In this document: positions 27,568 to 35,354 of the stretch, in pieces
How positions within the stretch are numbered: position 1 is the first letter of the stretch
How the letters are laid out: every line of letters starts with the position of its first letter
NCBI GenBank assembly: GCA_965276785.1
Contig: OZ255629.1
Location: forward strand, 992,001-1,056,000
DNA length: 64,000 bases
Direction of reading: 5' to 3'
Source: LMUY01 sp965276785
Lineage (GTDB): Bacteria > Pseudomonadota > Alphaproteobacteria > Acetobacterales > Acetobacteraceae
The notes under the pieces: model-generated
What the model saw: only the letters and a program-made list of their open reading frames with translations
The model's database searches: none
What the model was told of the DNA's origin: nothing
Made by a program: the position numbers and the translations under genes

Positions 27568-28540
27568 TCATGGGATCGTTCCTGCCGGATTAGCCCCAAC
27601 GATATAGAGATTGCTGCCTGTCGTGACCGCGATGTTCTGCGTTTGCCTTTGACTACAATCTGGTAAATTGGACGACCAACACCGACACCTTGATAACCAA
27701 CAATTTTTTGCTTCAGTAACAGCGTCTACAATTATGTTTGATAGGTGTTGAGGTAGTATACCGCCACTCGCGAAATCTTGGGCGGGGTGCAAAATGTGGG
27801 CTAGTCCGGCGCTCGGATTGCCTGTCTCAAGCCAAGACGATTTGCTCGTCTGGTGTTGTTCCAATTCCTACAACGTTTTGGGAAGTTATCTTCGCACTTG
27901 CAGCATCGGCTGGTCGATCTGCACCAGCCAGTCCACCGTCGCCTGATAGGCCGACAGCGACCCCACGCTGGCCTGGCCCTGCCGCAGACTGAGCCCGAGC
28001 AGGGCAGCGGCGAGTTGGGTCGCGTTGGCGAATTGCTGGGCTGCCGCCGCCCGGAACGGTGAGCAGCGGGGTGACGCCGTTGTCCAGCGTGACCGCGACC
28101 GGCAGTCGGGTGAGCAGGTTGCCGGCGCCGGTGACCGCCAGCGGCTGGTTCTGGGTGTTATAGAGCGCAAACGTGTCGGTGTCGGAAATGCTCAGCCCGA
28201 GGGCGAACTGCATGCCGGTCACCTCGTCGGCGCTGGCGGCGCGGCCGAAGCTGACCTGGTAGAAGCTCTGCACCACCCTGGCGGCCTCGGGCGACTGGGC
28301 GAGGTCCTGGCGCACCGTGGCCAGGGTGCCGCCTTGGGCGAGGATGCCCTGGTAGGTCGCCAGGCCGCCCGGGTCAGCGGCGCGGCCGAGCACGTCCTGG
28401 TAGAGGGCGTCGATGTCGCCTGCCGCCTCGGGCGAGCGCCGCCAGCGCCCCGGCGAGTTCGTCCGCAGTGGCCGGACGGCCCAGCACCTACTGATACAGC
28501 GCGGTCATGTCCGCTTTCGCCTCGGCTGGGTCGATGACTG
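27568..28540 (-). pseudogene. Decayed DUF4214-type toxin with a different C-terminal tip (relic 2)
   Basis: From 28540 the sequence follows the stalk of the intact toxin closely: AKADMTALYQ, a TAG stop at 28488-28490 where the parent has CAG, VLGRPATADELAGA, a deletion, then DIDALYQDVLGRAADPGGLA and VVQSFYQVSFGRAASADEVT. A frameshift near 28045 is followed by QQFANATQLAAALLGLSLRQ and VDWLVQIDQPMLQV, ending near 27905. The last 300 bases are unrelated to the intact toxin: GLAHILHPAQDFASGGILPQ, then, with two A-run indels (27704-27709 and about 27642), KIVGYQGVGVGRPIYQI and TQNIAVTTGSNLYIVGANPA before the stop at 27568. This looks like a different toxin domain. The stop overlaps the next ATG. 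Confidence 0.75.
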
Positions 28541-28667
28541 AGCTTTGTCAATGCGCCTTGATTAAACAACTTTCCCGGGTACGGTGAGCGCGCTTAATGA
28601 AAACTATAGCAAAGGCAAAGTCCAGCATCGGCAGCAAAGGCAAAGTCCAGCATCGGCGTTGTAAGAC

Positions 28668-29306
28668 TTACCCGTCCTGACGTTCACCCTGGGGGATGCT
28701 CATCGGCGCAGGGGGGATGCTTGTCGGCGCAGAGCGGCCGCGCCTCTTGCGAAGCTCAGAGATGAAGTAAGTGATAGACGATCGAACAATCTCTGGTTCA
28801 CCTGCTGTGTGACTAAGCCATCGCTTGAAATGCAGCTCAGTCTCATCTTCCCTTCCCAGTAAAGTAAGGAGAACAGGCTTGTGGTAGGGATAGATATGTG
28901 CGTGCTTACAATAGGTCTCAAGGCAATCAAGACATCCAGTATAGTTAGCTTTGACCGTCAACCACTTGTCGAATAGGTCAACGATTTCGGCGAAACCAGC
29001 GGCCGTGTCCTTGCGCTCAATAGATCGAAATACTGCATCGCCCCGCACGTTGAACGTGGGCGTCACATCAAAGGTTAGCCTTAAGTTCTTCGGCACAGGA
29101 AGACGCATAGTAGGTGTGCATGACTTTAGTAGGTCGAAAAACTCCTTTGAGCAGACACCAGCAAGCAGCATTGATGGGTTTTTTGCCCCAGTATATGCAA
29201 TCCAGAGAGCCCATTCTTCGTGCATCACCCTAGAGTAAATCCCTTCGTGTCTCTCGCGATAGCCGTAATGGGACAGAACACTTCGGACATCCGATGCTTG
29301 GATCAT
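28668..29306 (-). CDS. Candidate immunity protein for the adjacent DUF4214 toxin
   Basis: A 212-residue protein of unrecognised family. The ATG at 29306 overlaps the stop of the large toxin-like gene (ATGA), so the two are translationally coupled, as toxin-immunity pairs usually are. No signal peptide or membrane helix is seen; it should be cytoplasmic. A Cys/His-containing stretch (NYTGCLDCLETYCKHAHIYP) lies near residue 120. Base composition is clearly lower in G+C than in the surrounding housekeeping genes, suggesting horizontal acquisition. The C-terminus is basic and Ser/Pro-rich. The immunity role is inferred from position and the toxin's domain layout. Confidence 0.75.
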   Translation of the reverse strand: MIQASDVRSVLSHYGYRERHEGIYSRVMHEEWALWIAYTGAKNPSMLLAGVCSKEFFDLLKSCTPTMRLPVPKNLRLTFDVTPTFNVRGDAVFRSIERKDTAAGFAEIVDLFDKWLTVKANYTGCLDCLETYCKHAHIYPYHKPVLLTLLGREDETELHFKRWLSHTAGEPEIVRSSITYFISELRKRRGRSAPTSIPPAPMSIPQGERQDG

Positions 29307-32300
29307 TGTGCGGGCTTCAGTCCTGGAAAGGTGACAATGTAAGCCCCTCCCAAGACAATGTTGAGAGGAGTGTTTGGTAGCCCCGCAACGAGTGCTTTAG
29401 GACCTATTGGAATGACCGTCTTCCCGGTTGTCAACGAGTCCAAAGTCGCAGCCTGTCCCTTGCTAAGGGTCGCGTCGCCGGTTTTAACCTCAACAACACC
29501 AACATTTGGTTGCGTTCTAGCAGCTGGATTGACCTTATCGGGATCCACAACGACTAATGGCGAGACTGTGTAGGGAACCGGCAAGCCTGTCAAGTTCGAT
29601 AATACGGTTGTAAATTGGTTGGCGACGGGGCTGACGATCGTCATATCAGGATAAGATAATAGGCCTGTATTGGTATCTCGAAATGGAAGATTTCTGATCA
29701 CAGTATAACCTTGTTCTTGAAGCGAGTTGGCGATTGCGTCGACGACTGACTGGTGATAGGCGTTCTGAGCCCCGATACTCGGAGCCGGCACAGCGTCACC
29801 GCCTGCTGCAACTTGATAGGGCGTAAAACCGTCGTCGGGGTTGAGAGAGGCGCCAATGGCGTTTTGTGCGGCGGCATATTGATCGTATGCCTTGCCATTA
29901 ACAGTTTGCGTGGTGGCTGAAGTTTGCACGTTTTCTGCAATGGTGCTGAACAATGTTCCTAGGCTCGTGATCAGGGCGGAGCTAACATCACCGTTGTTGA
30001 GCGCGTCCGCGACGGAGGCGCCTGCGGCAGCGGCAGCGAGAGCTTGGGTGACGTTAATGGCGGTGTCGACGTCGATTCCTCCCACCGTGATCTTACCCTG
30101 GCTGGGTATCACGTTTGCGTTGCCGTCCGTGCCGCCGATGCCCAAAGACGCGGCCGAGGCAGCAATGGTAAGCGCGCCTGCCGCGGCCCCGAGCGCGTCG
30201 CCGTTCTCGGCGCTCTGCACAATCGCCGAGGCGCCGCCGACGGCTTGAGACACCGCCAGGATCGTCTCGCCGGTAGTGGCCACGGCACCCTTCAAGCCAG
30301 TGCCGGCGATGTCGACCCCGTCGGCGATCCCGCCGAACCCCGCGGCTGACGCCAGGCTGAGCAGCCCACCCAGCACGTTGCCCTCGGCGAAGCCCTGCCC
30401 GGCCTCCGCGGTGTTCAGCACCGCGGCGACCGGGGCAAAAATCGGCGCCGTCGCCGGGATGACCGCGAGCACGTCGACCACAATCGTCCCGACTTCCTCG
30501 ACAATGCCCCCGATCACATCCGGCGCCTTGTCGTGGTAGACCACATGGCCACCGGGCGTGGACGTGTCGTTGTAGACGATCACGTCGGTGGTGTGGCCGT
30601 TGACCTGCACCGAGGCGGAAAGCCCCCAGTCCGGCCCGCCGCGCGCCGCCGGCGGCAGGGCGGCAATGCGCAGGGCTAGTTGGTAGGCGGCGGCGGCCAG
30701 GGTGGCTTGGGCCTGGTTGCCCTCGCTGGTCGCCAGGCGCGCCTGCGCCGCCAGGGTGGCCGCCACTTGCAGCATCGGCTGGTCGATCTGCACCAGCCAG
30801 TCCACCGTCGCCTGATAGGCCGACAGCGTGCCGAGGTCGGCCTGGCCTTGCCGCAAGCTCAGCCCGAGCAACGCCGCCGCCAGTTGGGTCGCGTTGGCGA
30901 ACTGCTGGCTGCCGCCGCCGGGCACCGTCAGTAGTGGGGTCACGCCGTTGTCGAGCGTGACTGCGACCGGCAGTTGGGTGAGCAGGTTGCCCGCGCCGGT
31001 GACCGCCAGCGGCTGGTTCTGGGTGTTGTAGAGCGCAAACGTGTCGGTGTCGGAAATGCTCAGCCCGAGGGCGAACTGCATCCCCGTCACCTCGTCGGCC
31101 GTCGCAGCGCGGCCGAAGCTGATCTGGTAGAAGCTCTGCACCACCCCGGCCGCCTCGGCCGACTGGGCAAGGTCCTGGCGCACCGTGGCCAGGGTGCCGC
31201 CTTGGGCGAGGATGCCCTGGTAGGTCGCCAGGCCGCCCGGGTCAGCGGCGCGGCCGAGCACGTCCTGGTAGAGGGCGTCGATGTCAGCCGCGGCCTCGGC
31301 CGACCCGGCCAGTGACGTTGCCAGCCCGGCGTAGCCTTGCGTGCCCAGCTCGGCCATCGCCGGGCCGAGCGACCCGGCGTCCACCGGGCGGCCCAGCACC
31401 TGCTGGTAGAGCCGGCCTACCGCCGCGGCGGCCTCGGGCGAACTGGCAATCCCGGCCTGGATCTGGCCCCAGGACGCGCCGGAGGCCAGCGCCGCCTGCG
31501 CCCCGGCCAGGTCAGCGGCGGTCGCCGGGCGGCCCAGCACCTGCTGATACAGCGCGGTCAGGTCGGTTTGCGCCTCGGCCGAGCCCGCCAGCGCCGAACG
31601 CACCCCGGCCAGCCCGCCGCCGCTCGCCATGATGGTCTGCGCGGTGGCCAGACCGGCCGGGTCGGCGGCGCGGCGCAGCACGCTCTGATAGGCGGCGTCA
31701 ATGCCGCTGGCGGCCTCGGCGGATTGGGACAGGCCGATGGCGAGCTGGGTCAGGCTGGCGCCGGCGGCCGCGGCGTTAAGGTCCGCCGCCAGGCCCGCCG
31801 GGTCGGCGCGGCGGCCCAGCACGCTCTGATACAGCCCGTCGATGGATGCGCTCTCGTTGCTCAGCCAACCGCCGACCGTGCCGAGCGTCCAGCCGTTGGC
31901 GAGATTGGCCTGCATCGCCGCCACCCAGCCCGGACTGGCCGCCCCACCGCCGGTGACGTTGGCGAACTGCGCGGCCAGAGCGTTAGCCGCCTCGGGCGTT
32001 CCGGCCAACTGGCCCTGCAGCGTGGCCAGGCTGGCGCCCCCGGCAATCTCGCCCAGCAGGGCAGCCAGCCCGGACGGGTCCGCCGCGCGGCCCAGCACGC
32101 TCTGGTAGAGACCGTCGATGGACGCGCACTCGCCGGCCAGCCAAGACTGCACTTGCGGCAGGGTCCAGGTGGTGGCGAGGCAGTGCTGCAGCACCGCGAT
32201 CAACCCGGCGCTGGCCGAGCCGCCGCCGGTCGCGGCCGCCACCATCGCGGCCAGTGTGCCGGCGGCTTCGGCCGTGCTGGCGACGGCTTGGCGAAAGGCC

Positions 32301-32569
32301 TGCAGCGAGCCGCCATTGGCCAGGCTGATCATGCCGTTGCTCAGCCCCACCGTGTCGATCGCGCGGCCGAGCAAGCCCTCATAGAGCGTGTTCAGATCGC
32401 CCTGCGCCTCGACCGAGGTGGCGAGCGAGTCGCGCAGCTGCGCATCAGTGGCGCCGCCGGACAGCGCATGCGTCCAGGCCGCCAGCGCATCCGGGTCGGC
32501 GACGCGGCCCAGTTCCTCCAGGTAATCCTGGTTGATCTCGGAGGCATACTGGCCGATCGAAGCGGACAT
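29303..32569 (-). CDS. Large DUF4214-repeat protein with C-terminal PD-(D/E)XK-like domain, putative polymorphic toxin
   Basis: A 1088-residue protein from ATG 32569. Residues about 10-560 are DUF4214-type repeats, unit LYQSVLGRAADPAGLA with Ala/Gly-rich spacers. A linker follows (QQFANATQLAAALLGLSLRQ, LVQIDQPMLQVAATLA), then an Ala/Gly-rich hydrophobic region of about 150 residues (VVDVLAVIPATAPIFAPVAA) like pre-toxin regions of polymorphic toxins. The last 190 residues contain LLSYPDMTIVSP and NVGVVEVKTGDATLSKGQ: Asp975, Glu1027-x-Lys1029 and Gln1039 in the order of a PD-(D/E)XK nuclease. The 3' third is lower in G+C than the repeats, a usual sign of tip exchange. There is no N-terminal signal peptide; type I export, as for other DUF4214 proteins, is inferred. 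Nuclease function is predicted, not shown. Confidence 0.8.
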   Translation of the reverse strand: MSASIGQYASEINQDYLEELGRVADPDALAAWTHALSGGATDAQLRDSLATSVEAQGDLNTLYEGLLGRAIDTVGLSNGMISLANGGSLQAFRQAVASTAEAAGTLAAMVAAATGGGSASAGLIAVLQHCLATTWTLPQVQSWLAGECASIDGLYQSVLGRAADPSGLAALLGEIAGGASLATLQGQLAGTPEAANALAAQFANVTGGGAASPGWVAAMQANLANGWTLGTVGGWLSNESASIDGLYQSVLGRRADPAGLAADLNAAAAGASLTQLAIGLSQSAEAASGIDAAYQSVLRRAADPAGLATAQTIMASGGGLAGVRSALAGSAEAQTDLTALYQQVLGRPATAADLAGAQAALASGASWGQIQAGIASSPEAAAAVGRLYQQVLGRPVDAGSLGPAMAELGTQGYAGLATSLAGSAEAAADIDALYQDVLGRAADPGGLATYQGILAQGGTLATVRQDLAQSAEAAGVVQSFYQISFGRAATADEVTGMQFALGLSISDTDTFALYNTQNQPLAVTGAGNLLTQLPVAVTLDNGVTPLLTVPGGGSQQFANATQLAAALLGLSLRQGQADLGTLSAYQATVDWLVQIDQPMLQVAATLAAQARLATSEGNQAQATLAAAAYQLALRIAALPPAARGGPDWGLSASVQVNGHTTDVIVYNDTSTPGGHVVYHDKAPDVIGGIVEEVGTIVVDVLAVIPATAPIFAPVAAVLNTAEAGQGFAEGNVLGGLLSLASAAGFGGIADGVDIAGTGLKGAVATTGETILAVSQAVGGASAIVQSAENGDALGAAAGALTIAASAASLGIGGTDGNANVIPSQGKITVGGIDVDTAINVTQALAAAAAGASVADALNNGDVSSALITSLGTLFSTIAENVQTSATTQTVNGKAYDQYAAAQNAIGASLNPDDGFTPYQVAAGGDAVPAPSIGAQNAYHQSVVDAIANSLQEQGYTVIRNLPFRDTNTGLLSYPDMTIVSPVANQFTTVLSNLTGLPVPYTVSPLVVVDPDKVNPAARTQPNVGVVEVKTGDATLSKGQAATLDSLTTGKTVIPIGPKALVAGLPNTPLNIVLGGAYIVTFPGLKPAQ

Positions 32570-32699
32570 TGCTGAGTGTCCTCGTGCTTGGGTGCTTGAT
32601 CGTGAACCAAGCCTCAAGCGGCTGGCTAGTGGATTTAAGCAGCGTTCCTCGGGATGCCTTTGGTATGGATGCCACGCAGCAACAGGAACGGCCCAGTAA

Positions 32700-34256
32700 C
32701 TATAACGCCAGGGGCTGGCGGCGGCGGACGCGCTGGAGCAGTTCGCGCACGTCAAAGGCGCCGGTGACCACACCGGCGGCGCCGTAGGCAGCCAGGCCAG
32801 AGGACACCAGCGCGGCGAGGCCGGCCCAGCGGGTGATGCCGCGCGCCATGGCGGCCGGATTGAGCCCGTGGGTCTGCAGCAGCCAGAGCGTGCCTGCCAT
32901 GGCGGCCGCGGCGAGGGCGATGCGCGGCAGTCGGTGCCGCAGCCGGCTGTCGGCCTGCATGAAGCCGCGGCGATGCAGCACCACGCCCAGGGCGGCGACG
33001 TTGAAGATGGCGGCCAGGCTGCTGGCCAGCGCGGGGCCGACGTGCTGCAGCGGCACCATGAGGGCGATGTTGAGACCGAAGTTGATCACCAGCGTGATCA
33101 TGGCGATGCGCACCGGGGCGGTGGTGTCGCCGCGGGCGAAGAAGGCGGGCGCCAGCACCTTGACCAGCACGAAGAACGGCAGGCCGAGCGCGTAGGCCGC
33201 CAGGGATTGCGAGGCTAGGCGCGCCGAGGTCATGGTGAAGGCGCCGCGTTCGAACAGCACCACGAGGATGGGTTCGCCGGCCACGATCAGCGCCAGCGCG
33301 GCGGGCACGGTGAGGATGAGGGCGAATTCCAGCGCGCGGTTCAGCGTGCGGATGGCGGCGGCCGGGTCGGCGCCGCGCACCTGGCGGGACATCAGCGGCA
33401 GCAGCGCGGTGCCGACGGCGGCGCCGATGGTGCCGAGCGGGAGCTGGTTCACCCGATCGGCATAGTACAGCAGCGAGATGGCGCCCGGAGGGAGCAGGCT
33501 GCCGACGATGAGGTCCACCGCGGAGTTGAGCTGCATCGCCGACGCGCCGACCAGGCCCGGCGCCATGCGGCGGAACAGGATGCGCATCTCGCGGGTAAGG
33601 CGCGGGCGGGGGATGGTCATGGGCATGCCGGCGCGGCGCACCGCCCAGATCAGCACTGCCAGTTGCGCCACCCCAGCGATGGAGACGCCCCAGGCCAGGG
33701 CATGGCCGACGGTGGGGACGTAGCGGGTAAGGATCAGCATCGCGGCGATGGAGCAGACGTTGTAAAGCACGGGAGCGGCGGCGGCGACGCCGAAGCGGTC
33801 GAGCCCGTTCAGCACGCCGCCGAGCAGGGCGGTGAGGCAGATCAGGATCATGTAGGGAAAGGTGATCCGCGCCAGGGTGACGGTGAGGGCGAACTTGGCC
33901 GGGTCGCCGTCGAAGCCTGGGGTGAGCAGGCGCATGATGCCGGGCATGAAGATTTCGGCGGCGAAGGTGAGGCCGAGCAGCCAGAAGGCGAGCACGCTGA
34001 TGGCCTGCTGGGCGAATTGCTTGGCCGCCTCGTGGCCCTCGGTGGCGAGCAGGCCGGTGAATTCGGGGACGAAGGCGGCGTTGAAGGCGCCCTCGCCGAA
34101 CAGGCGGCGGAACATGTTGGGCAGCTTGTTGGCGGCGAAAAAGGCGTCGGCGATGCCCCCCGTGCCGGCCAGGGCGGCGATCAGGATGTCGCGGGCGAAG
34201 CCCAGCAGGCGGGAGCCCATGGTCCAGCCGCCGACGGTGAGAATGCCACGGAGCAT
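32700..34256 (-). CDS. murJ: Lipid II flippase MurJ
   Basis: Multidrug/oligosaccharidyl-lipid/polysaccharide-superfamily flippase that moves lipid II across the inner membrane for peptidoglycan synthesis. It has 518 residues and about 14 hydrophobic helices. The N-terminus is GSRLLGFARDILIAALAG, followed by DAFFAANKLPNMFRRLFGEG and AFNAAFVPEF, which contain the conserved Arg and Asp residues. It is preceded on the same strand by gpsA, 48 bases away. Confidence 0.95.
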   Translation of the reverse strand: MLRGILTVGGWTMGSRLLGFARDILIAALAGTGGIADAFFAANKLPNMFRRLFGEGAFNAAFVPEFTGLLATEGHEAAKQFAQQAISVLAFWLLGLTFAAEIFMPGIMRLLTPGFDGDPAKFALTVTLARITFPYMILICLTALLGGVLNGLDRFGVAAAAPVLYNVCSIAAMLILTRYVPTVGHALAWGVSIAGVAQLAVLIWAVRRAGMPMTIPRPRLTREMRILFRRMAPGLVGASAMQLNSAVDLIVGSLLPPGAISLLYYADRVNQLPLGTIGAAVGTALLPLMSRQVRGADPAAAIRTLNRALEFALILTVPAALALIVAGEPILVVLFERGAFTMTSARLASQSLAAYALGLPFFVLVKVLAPAFFARGDTTAPVRIAMITLVINFGLNIALMVPLQHVGPALASSLAAIFNVAALGVVLHRRGFMQADSRLRHRLPRIALAAAAMAGTLWLLQTHGLNPAAMARGITRWAGLAALVSSGLAAYGAAGVVTGAFDVRELLQRVRRRQPLAL

Positions 34257-34304
34257 GGCGCGTGCTTACTCGCCGGCCTCCACTTGGTCCAGAAGAGAGG
34301 CCGA

Positions 34305-35249
34305 CTACTCGTCGGCCTCGGGACGGTCCAGCAGGAAGGCCATGGCGGCTTGGATGTCCATGCGGCCGGCGAGCACGGCAGCCACGGCGGTGATGATGGG
34401 GCAAGGGGTGGCGCCGGCGCGGGCGAGCAGGGCTGGGGCGGCGTCCCACCCCTCCACGGCGGCGCCGATGGCGGCGCGGGCTTGGGCGGGCGCGGCGCCG
34501 GCACCGATGGCCAGGCCGAGGCGATAGTTGCGGCTGGCCTGGCCGGCGCAGGTGAGCACCAGGTCGCCCAGGCCGGACAGGCCGCTGACGGTTTCGGGGC
34601 GGCCGCCGAGGGTTGCGGCGAGACGGGCGATTTCGGCCACGCCGCGGGTGACGAGGGCGGCGCGGGCGTTTTCGCCCAACCCGGCGCCGATGGCGATGCC
34701 GGCGGCGATGGCGATGACGTTCTTGGCTGCGCCGCCCACTTGGGCTCCGATCGGGTCGGCGCTCTCGTAGAGGCGGAAGCTGCGGCTGCCGAGCAGGGTG
34801 ACGACGGTGCGGCGAAGCGCCGGGTCGGTGCTGGCGACGACGGCGGCGGCGGGCAGGCCGCGGGCGAGCTCGCCGGCGAAATTAGGGCCGGTGAGGATGG
34901 CGGGGATGCCGGGGCGGGCGGAGCCGAGGATTTCGGTTGGGAGTAGGTGGGTGCCGAGTTCCAGGCCCTTCATGGTGAGCAGGATGGGGGCGTCCGGCAG
35001 GGTGAGGGCGAGGGCGGCGCGGAGGTGCTGGACTGGGGTGGCGAGCACGGTGAGCGCTGCCTGGCCTGGGAGGGTGGCGGAGACGGTAATGCCGTCCGGC
35101 AGGGTGATACCGGGCAGGCGCGGGTTCTGACCGGCGTAGATGCTGGCCAGGTTGCGGGCCCAGAGCGTGACCCGGTGACCGCTGCGGCGGGCTTGGATGG
35201 CAAGCGCGGTGCCCCAGGCGCCGGCGCCGACAACAAGAATGTCACTCAT
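34305..35249 (-). CDS. gpsA: NAD(P)H-dependent glycerol-3-phosphate dehydrogenase
   Basis: Makes sn-glycerol 3-phosphate from dihydroxyacetone phosphate for phospholipid synthesis. It has 314 residues. The Rossmann motif VVGAGAWGTALAIQA is at the N-terminus, then LTMKGLELGT, ILTGPNFAGELARGLP, the catalytic Lys region VGGAAKNVIAIAAGIAIGAG and LSGLGDLVLTCAGQASRNYR. Length and order are as usual for GpsA. Confidence 0.96.
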   Translation of the reverse strand: MSDILVVGAGAWGTALAIQARRSGHRVTLWARNLASIYAGQNPRLPGITLPDGITVSATLPGQAALTVLATPVQHLRAALALTLPDAPILLTMKGLELGTHLLPTEILGSARPGIPAILTGPNFAGELARGLPAAAVVASTDPALRRTVVTLLGSRSFRLYESADPIGAQVGGAAKNVIAIAAGIAIGAGLGENARAALVTRGVAEIARLAATLGGRPETVSGLSGLGDLVLTCAGQASRNYRLGLAIGAGAAPAQARAAIGAAVEGWDAAPALLARAGATPCPIITAVAAVLAGRMDIQAAMAFLLDRPEADE

Positions 35250-35354
35250 CCGCGATGTTCGTTCCGAGGTCGTTGCGGGCTAAAGACTACCTGCGTATGA
35301 GACCAGTCCCCCAGGGGCCAAAAACGGCGGACTGGTTGGGCTGAGGGCGTTAGC

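Larger units (their letters stand above)
25054..27571 (-). pseudogene. Candidate immunity gene disrupted by two IS630 insertions
   Basis: Three segments on the minus strand make one gene: 27571-27506, 26340-26164 and 25101-25054. The ATG at 27571 overlaps the stop of the relic toxin upstream. Excising the element at 26341-27505 with one TA restores GAATTAGTT (Glu-Leu-Val), and excising the one at 25102-26163 restores GCCTTAATT (Ala-Leu-Ile). The joined product is about 96 residues: MKTFKLMPDYHCHPLWHASP, then GNIDPSSLNLSNHLIARLRK, WSDEYDSSLNMENPPASGF, FFVEEGHALAALIAEELG and a C-terminal SIVTKF. One further lesion, a loss of one T in the run at 26192-26198 (A7 on the plus strand), must be corrected. 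Acidic, small and toxin-linked, as immunity proteins are; the exact family is not assigned. Confidence 0.72.

Noticed and set aside
27568..27864. Separate 98-codon gene on the minus strand
   Set aside because: It is the frameshifted tip of the relic toxin; corrected for two A-run indels it joins the adjoining sequence, and it has no start region of its own.
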